Shown: piece by piece, positions 60,245-64,000 of the stretch | How the letters are laid out: the number at the start of each line of letters is the position of its first letter | Numbering within the stretch: position 1 is the stretch's first letter | NCBI RefSeq assembly: GCF_006974145.1 | Contig: NZ_CP039456.1 | Span: 2,604,499-2,668,498, forward strand | Source of the DNA: Changchengzhania lutea | GTDB taxonomy: Bacteria; Bacteroidota; Bacteroidia; Flavobacteriales; Flavobacteriaceae | Reading direction: 5' to 3' | DNA: 64,000 nt | Notes under the pieces: generated by a model | Seen by the model: the letters and a program-made list of their open reading frames with translations, nothing else | Database searches by the model: none | Told to the model about the DNA's origin: nothing | Position numbers and translations under genes: made by a program

Positions 60245-61027
60245 ATGAATACCATAAACAGACTGTTAGAAAAGATTGAAAGTGCCAAAGATTTAGATTT
60301 TGGAACCATTTTAAATGAGTGTATAGAGTTATTTAAAAAAACATGGCTACAAGGTTTTCTCTTGCAAGTGTTCACGGTAATAGTGATGTTGCCCTTAATC
60401 ATTGTGGTTTATATTCCTTTTGTAGGGCTTATTATTGCACAACAAGAGAGTGGTTACGGAAATACAGAGGCGTTTGATAATTTTTTTGCAGGAATGTCCG
60501 TGCTTTATATCTTGCTTGTTATTGTAGGCGTTTTTGTATTAGGCTCTATATCATTGGCCTTGCATGCTGGCTTTTATAGAATTATGAAAAAGGTTGATTT
60601 TAATGAAGACGTGACGACTAACGATTTTTTCTATTTTATAAAAGGTCAATATTTAAGCAAGGCTTTACTCTTGTTATTGGTTACTATCTTAATTTCCATC
60701 CCCGCCGTATTATTATGTTATGTTCCTGTGCTTTATGTCATGGTGCCTTTTTCTTATTTTACAGTGATTTTTGCATTTAACCCAGAATTAAGTGTCGGTG
60801 AAATTGTGAAGGCAGGTTTTAAAATAGGAAATAAAAAATGGTTAATTTCATTTGGGTTAATCATTTTAACATCTTTAATGGCACAAATTGTTGGCTTCCT
60901 GCTTTGTGGTATAGGCATGTTACTTACTGCTGCCTTTGTTTACCATCCCACCTATTTAATTTATAAACATGTGGTTGGTTTTAAAGAGAATAGTAATGAT
61001 TACATTGTTGAAGCGCCAATAGAATAA
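60245..61027 (+). CDS. Multi-pass membrane protein of unknown function
   Basis: The 260-residue protein has about five to six hydrophobic helices (about residues 37-57, 76-104, 132-150, 155-172, 194-216 and 218-236). It has an N-terminal amphipathic segment (MNTINRLLEKIESAKDLDFGTILNECIELFKKTW) and FNPELSVGEIVKAGFKIGNKKWLISFGLIILTSLMAQIVGFLLCGIGMLLTAAF, a pattern like DUF975-type integral membrane proteins. No catalytic motif is visible. It stands alone between a repeat remnant and a terminator, upstream of topA. Confidence 0.75.
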   Translation: MNTINRLLEKIESAKDLDFGTILNECIELFKKTWLQGFLLQVFTVIVMLPLIIVVYIPFVGLIIAQQESGYGNTEAFDNFFAGMSVLYILLVIVGVFVLGSISLALHAGFYRIMKKVDFNEDVTTNDFFYFIKGQYLSKALLLLLVTILISIPAVLLCYVPVLYVMVPFSYFTVIFAFNPELSVGEIVKAGFKIGNKKWLISFGLIILTSLMAQIVGFLLCGIGMLLTAAFVYHPTYLIYKHVVGFKENSNDYIVEAPIE

Positions 61028-61050
61028 ATTGCTTAATTTGATTTATAAGA

Positions 61051-61083
61051 ACCCGCATGTTTTTATTAATATGCGGGTTTTAT
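61051..61083 (+). terminator. Terminator after the membrane protein
   Basis: ACCCGCAT (61051-61058) / ATGCGGGT (61071-61078), then TTTTATT. Confidence 0.82.
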
Positions 61084-61139
61084 TAGGCATCAATATAACA
61101 GATAATCTGTAAAATTAGGCAGATAAACTTTTTTTCATA

Positions 61140-61147
61140 TACATTTG
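61140..61147 (+). promoter_or_regulatory. topA: topA promoter -7 box TACATTTG
   Basis: TACATTTG matches TAnnTTTG 19 bases before the topA start. Confidence 0.45.
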
Positions 61148-61166
61148 TAGCTTCAAAAAATCAAGT

Positions 61167-63671
61167 ATGGCAAAGAATTTAGTGATTGTTGAGTCACCTG
61201 CAAAAGCGAAAACTATTGAAAAGTTTTTAGGAAAGGATTTTAAAGTAGAATCTAGTTTTGGACATATCTCAGATTTACCTTCAAAGGAATTAGGGGTAGA
61301 TGTAGAAGGTGATTTTCAGCCAACCTATGAAGTTTCAAAAGATAAAAAAGCAGTTGTAAAAAAGCTTAAGGATCTGGCTAAAAAGGCAGACTGGGTTTGG
61401 TTAGCAAGTGATGAAGATAGAGAAGGAGAGGCTATTGCGTGGCATTTGGCTGAGACTTTAAAACTTGATAAGGACAAAACAAAACGTATTGTTTTTCACG
61501 AAATCACAAAAACGGCCATTCAAAAAGCGATTGATAATCCAAGAGGGATTGATTACGACCTGGTAGATGCACAACAGGCACGTCGTGTCCTGGATAGAAT
61601 TGTGGGTTACGAGTTGTCCCCAGTACTTTGGCGAAAAGTGAAAGGTGGTCTATCGGCAGGAAGAGTGCAATCGGTTTCTGTAAGGTTGATTGTTGAAAAG
61701 GAAAGAGATATTCAAGAGTTTACCCCTGTGGCGTCCTATAGAATAGATGCTGAGTTTTCCAACGAAGATGGGCAAACATTTAAAGCGAAACTTCCAAAGA
61801 ATTTTTCAACTAAGGAAGAGGCCAAAAAATTCTTAGAAAAGAATGCTCCAGCAGATTTCAAGGTTTCAGATTTACAAAAGAAACCAGCTAAAAAATCACC
61901 TGCAGCGCCCTTTACAACATCCACATTACAACAAGAAGCATCCCGAAAGTTATATTTTTCAGTAAGTAAAACCATGAATATGGCGCAGCGCCTATACGAA
62001 GCTGGTTTAATAACTTATATGAGAACAGATAGTGTCAATTTATCTGATGAGGCCAGAAAAGGTGCAGAGGCAGAAATTAAAGATGCTTTCGGATCGAAAT
62101 ATAGTAAACCAAGAAATTACAAAGGGAAATCTAAAGGCGCACAAGAAGCGCATGAGGCCATCCGTCCTACAAATTTTACGACCCATTCTGTAAATATAGA
62201 TCGAGATCAAGCGCGTTTGTATGATTTAATTTGGAAACGGTCGATTGCCTCCCAAATGAGTGAAGCGGAGTTGGAACGTACCAATGTTAAAATTGAGGCG
62301 TCAACACATAAGGAAACATTTACTGCCAACGGGGAAGTCATCACTTTTGATGGGTTTTTAAAAGTGTATTTAGAAGGTACGGATGATGAAGATGTTGAGC
62401 AAGAAGGGATGTTGCCAGCAATGAGAACTAACGAAGTTCTTCTTAATAATTACATCACCGCGACTGAGCGTTACACGAGACCGCCAGCGCGCTACACGGA
62501 AGCATCTCTCGTTAAAAAGTTGGAAGAATTAGGTATTGGACGTCCTTCTACTTACGCGCCAACTATTTCTACTATACAAAATAGAAATTATGTAGAAAAA
62601 GGCACTGTTGATGGGGTTGAGCGTGACTATGCACAACTCACTTTGAAAAACGGGAAGGTGAATGATAAAATGTTATCTGAAAAAGTAGGTTCAGATAAGG
62701 GAAAATTGGTGCCCACTGATATTGGGATGATTGTTACAGACTTTTTAGTCAATCATTTTGAAACCATTTTAGATTATAATTTTACAGCGAAAGTAGAGGC
62801 TGATTTTGATGAGATAGCAGAAGGAAAGGAAGATTGGAGAAAAATGATGAAATCGTTTTATAAAGACTTTCATCCAATCGTTGAAGACGTAAAGGAAAAT
62901 GCCGATAGAGAATCTGGAGAGCGCATTTTAGGAAAAGATCCAAAAACGGGAAAACAAGTCAGTGTCCGTTTAGGTAAATTTGGTCCCATGGTGCAAATTG
63001 GTACTGTGGATGATGAGGAAAAACCTCAATTTGCTAGCTTGAGTCCAGATCAGCAATTAAATACCATTACGTACGATGAAGCCATGGATCTGTTTCAACT
63101 TCCGAAAAATTTAGGAACTTTTGAAGATAAAGACGTAGAGGTGAACAATGGTCGTTTTGGACCTTACGTTAAATTTGGCGATGCTTTTGTATCATTACCA
63201 AGAGGCACCGATCCTTTAAGTGTGGAGTTGGACGATGCGATTGTTTTAATTAAAGAGAAACAAAAAGCAGATGCCCCAATATATATGTATCAAGATTTAC
63301 CAGTCCAAAAAGGTAAGGGCCGTTTTGGGCCATTTATTAAATGGAACAATATGTTCATTAACGTGAACAAAAAATATGACTGGGATAACTTATCTGATGA
63401 AGATATTGTTGAATTGATTGAGACCAAGATCCAAAAGGAAATAGACAAGGTGATCCATAACTGGGAAAATGAAGGTATTCGGGTTGAAAAAGCCCGTTGG
63501 GGCAGACATAATGTGCTTAAAGGAAAGATAAAAGTAGAATTGCCCAAAACAGTTGATGTTTCCGATATGACTTTAGAAGAGGCCAAAGCTTTAATTGAAG
63601 CTAAAGCACCAAAGAAAAAAGCCGCCAAGAAAAAGGTTACCAAAAAGAAAGCGACCACAAAAAAGAAGTAA
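61167..63671 (+). CDS. topA: DNA topoisomerase I (type IA)
   Basis: The 834-residue enzyme relaxes negative supercoils. A TOPRIM domain (NLVIVESPAKAKTIEKFLG, then SDEDREGEAIAWHL, about residues 4-100) precedes the core. The core has VGYELSPVLWRKVKGGLSAGRVQSVSVRLIVEKERDI (about 148-184) and the catalytic Tyr in GLITYMRTDSVNLSD (about 286-300). LGIGRPSTYAPTISTIQNRNYV follows. C-terminal repeats resembling zinc-ribbon remnants (LGKFGPMVQIG, NGRFGPYVKFGDAFVSLP, KGRFGPFIKWNNMFINV) lack cysteines. The tail is a lysine-rich segment (KKKAAKKKVTKKKATTKKK). The predicted role is standard. Confidence 0.96.
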   Translation: MAKNLVIVESPAKAKTIEKFLGKDFKVESSFGHISDLPSKELGVDVEGDFQPTYEVSKDKKAVVKKLKDLAKKADWVWLASDEDREGEAIAWHLAETLKLDKDKTKRIVFHEITKTAIQKAIDNPRGIDYDLVDAQQARRVLDRIVGYELSPVLWRKVKGGLSAGRVQSVSVRLIVEKERDIQEFTPVASYRIDAEFSNEDGQTFKAKLPKNFSTKEEAKKFLEKNAPADFKVSDLQKKPAKKSPAAPFTTSTLQQEASRKLYFSVSKTMNMAQRLYEAGLITYMRTDSVNLSDEARKGAEAEIKDAFGSKYSKPRNYKGKSKGAQEAHEAIRPTNFTTHSVNIDRDQARLYDLIWKRSIASQMSEAELERTNVKIEASTHKETFTANGEVITFDGFLKVYLEGTDDEDVEQEGMLPAMRTNEVLLNNYITATERYTRPPARYTEASLVKKLEELGIGRPSTYAPTISTIQNRNYVEKGTVDGVERDYAQLTLKNGKVNDKMLSEKVGSDKGKLVPTDIGMIVTDFLVNHFETILDYNFTAKVEADFDEIAEGKEDWRKMMKSFYKDFHPIVEDVKENADRESGERILGKDPKTGKQVSVRLGKFGPMVQIGTVDDEEKPQFASLSPDQQLNTITYDEAMDLFQLPKNLGTFEDKDVEVNNGRFGPYVKFGDAFVSLPRGTDPLSVELDDAIVLIKEKQKADAPIYMYQDLPVQKGKGRFGPFIKWNNMFINVNKKYDWDNLSDEDIVELIETKIQKEIDKVIHNWENEGIRVEKARWGRHNVLKGKIKVELPKTVDVSDMTLEEAKALIEAKAPKKKAAKKKVTKKKATTKKK

Positions 63672-63839
63672 CCTGAATAACAATAAGTTAACGATTTCGT
63701 GAAATAGAAATAGTCAAATTATTAATATGATTACGATACGTCATAATTTTTATGTTAACCTTATATAAAATTTCATTTATTCTATTGATATTTGCGTAAA
63801 ATATAAAACCAAGAAAATAGAAAAATAAGCATTCCCTCA

Positions 63840-64000
63840 ATGAACTTTAATTTTCTTTCACCAGTTTCAGATTTGATATTGGCTCATAATCAATTACTTC
63901 CATTGCAAGCACTGGGGAGAAAACTCCGCATTCATTCTGCGCAAAACGGAATTCCAGATTTAGATGATGTTCAGGTGGCCATTCTTGGGGTAATAGAAAA
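63840..64000 (+). CDS. Arginase/formimidoylglutamase-family protein, 3' truncated by window edge
   Basis: A frame opens at ATG 63840 and runs off the window. The visible 53 residues (MNFNFLSPVSDLILAHNQLL, KALGRKL-like QALGRKLRIHS, IPDLDDVQVAILGVIE) match the N-terminus of arginase-family proteins often annotated as formimidoylglutamase in Flavobacteriia. The metal-binding motifs would lie further downstream, so the assignment rests on the N-terminal pattern and on position after topA. It starts 169 bases after topA. Confidence 0.65.
   Translation, partial: MNFNFLSPVSDLILAHNQLLPLQALGRKLRIHSAQNGIPDLDDVQVAILGVIE

Overview
The window looks like a chromosomal segment of a marine-type member of the Flavobacteriaceae (Bacteroidota). 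The evidence is a low-GC genome, gliding genes gldA, gldB and gldC, an exosortase F (XrtF) pair, split methionine synthase genes, a zinc-ligand-less DnaG, GIN-domain and LVIVD lipoproteins, -7 promoter boxes of the TAnnTTTG type, and few Shine-Dalgarno sequences. No tRNA, rRNA, CRISPR array, insertion sequence with a transposase, or prophage was seen. The species is not identified.

Layout. Bases 1-3962 hold the siroheme and cysteine part of sulfur assimilation (truncated cobA, a precorrin-2 dehydrogenase, a ferredoxin-NADP reductase, cysE, cysM). A SAM-I riboswitch at 4069-4172 precedes methionine synthesis: metH in two pieces with a small ABM-like gene between them, then metF. Bases 9616-15172 carry an outer-membrane PagL-like protein, a VOC protein, a GIN-domain lipoprotein and the convergent pta-ackA pair, followed by gldA. 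Bases 16659-20880 form an aromatic amino acid operon (pheA, aminotransferase, tyrA, DAHP synthase-chorismate mutase). It is headed by a Tyr/Phe/Trp-rich leader peptide and an attenuator. Bases 20930-28680 hold housekeeping genes (rsgA, dtd, mazG-like, aroA, queA, rlmN, a prenyl synthase). Bases 28992-39946 hold hsp20, a transglutaminase/alpha-E/circularly permuted ATP-grasp operon, an ECF sigma module with an outer-membrane protein, dnaG, a pseudo-receiver regulator and nadE. Bases 40038-48497 hold gldBC, the rodA-mrdA-mreDCB cell-shape operon and purH. Bases 48655-57810 hold a GAF protein, xrtF and its partner, a GNAT enzyme, groES-groEL, and the miaB-enhancer-binding-protein-lptE-TPR-secG operon. 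Bases 57980-64000 hold two lipoproteins, a membrane protein, topA and the start of an arginase-family gene.

How the parts fit. Sulfur is carried from siroheme-dependent sulfite reduction through cysteine to methionine, with the methionine end under a SAM riboswitch. Chorismate (aroA) feeds the phenylalanine/tyrosine operon, whose leader peptide fits direct sensing of charged aromatic tRNAs. The window is mainly core metabolism.

The less ordinary material is non-coding. It includes (i) the attenuator with a visible alternative pairing; (ii) a roughly 160-bp structured repeat present at least twice, whose outer stem differs in sequence between copies yet stays self-complementary; (iii) several smaller dispersed repeats, some abutting start codons; and (iv) degenerate catalytic or ligand sites in DnaG and a response regulator.
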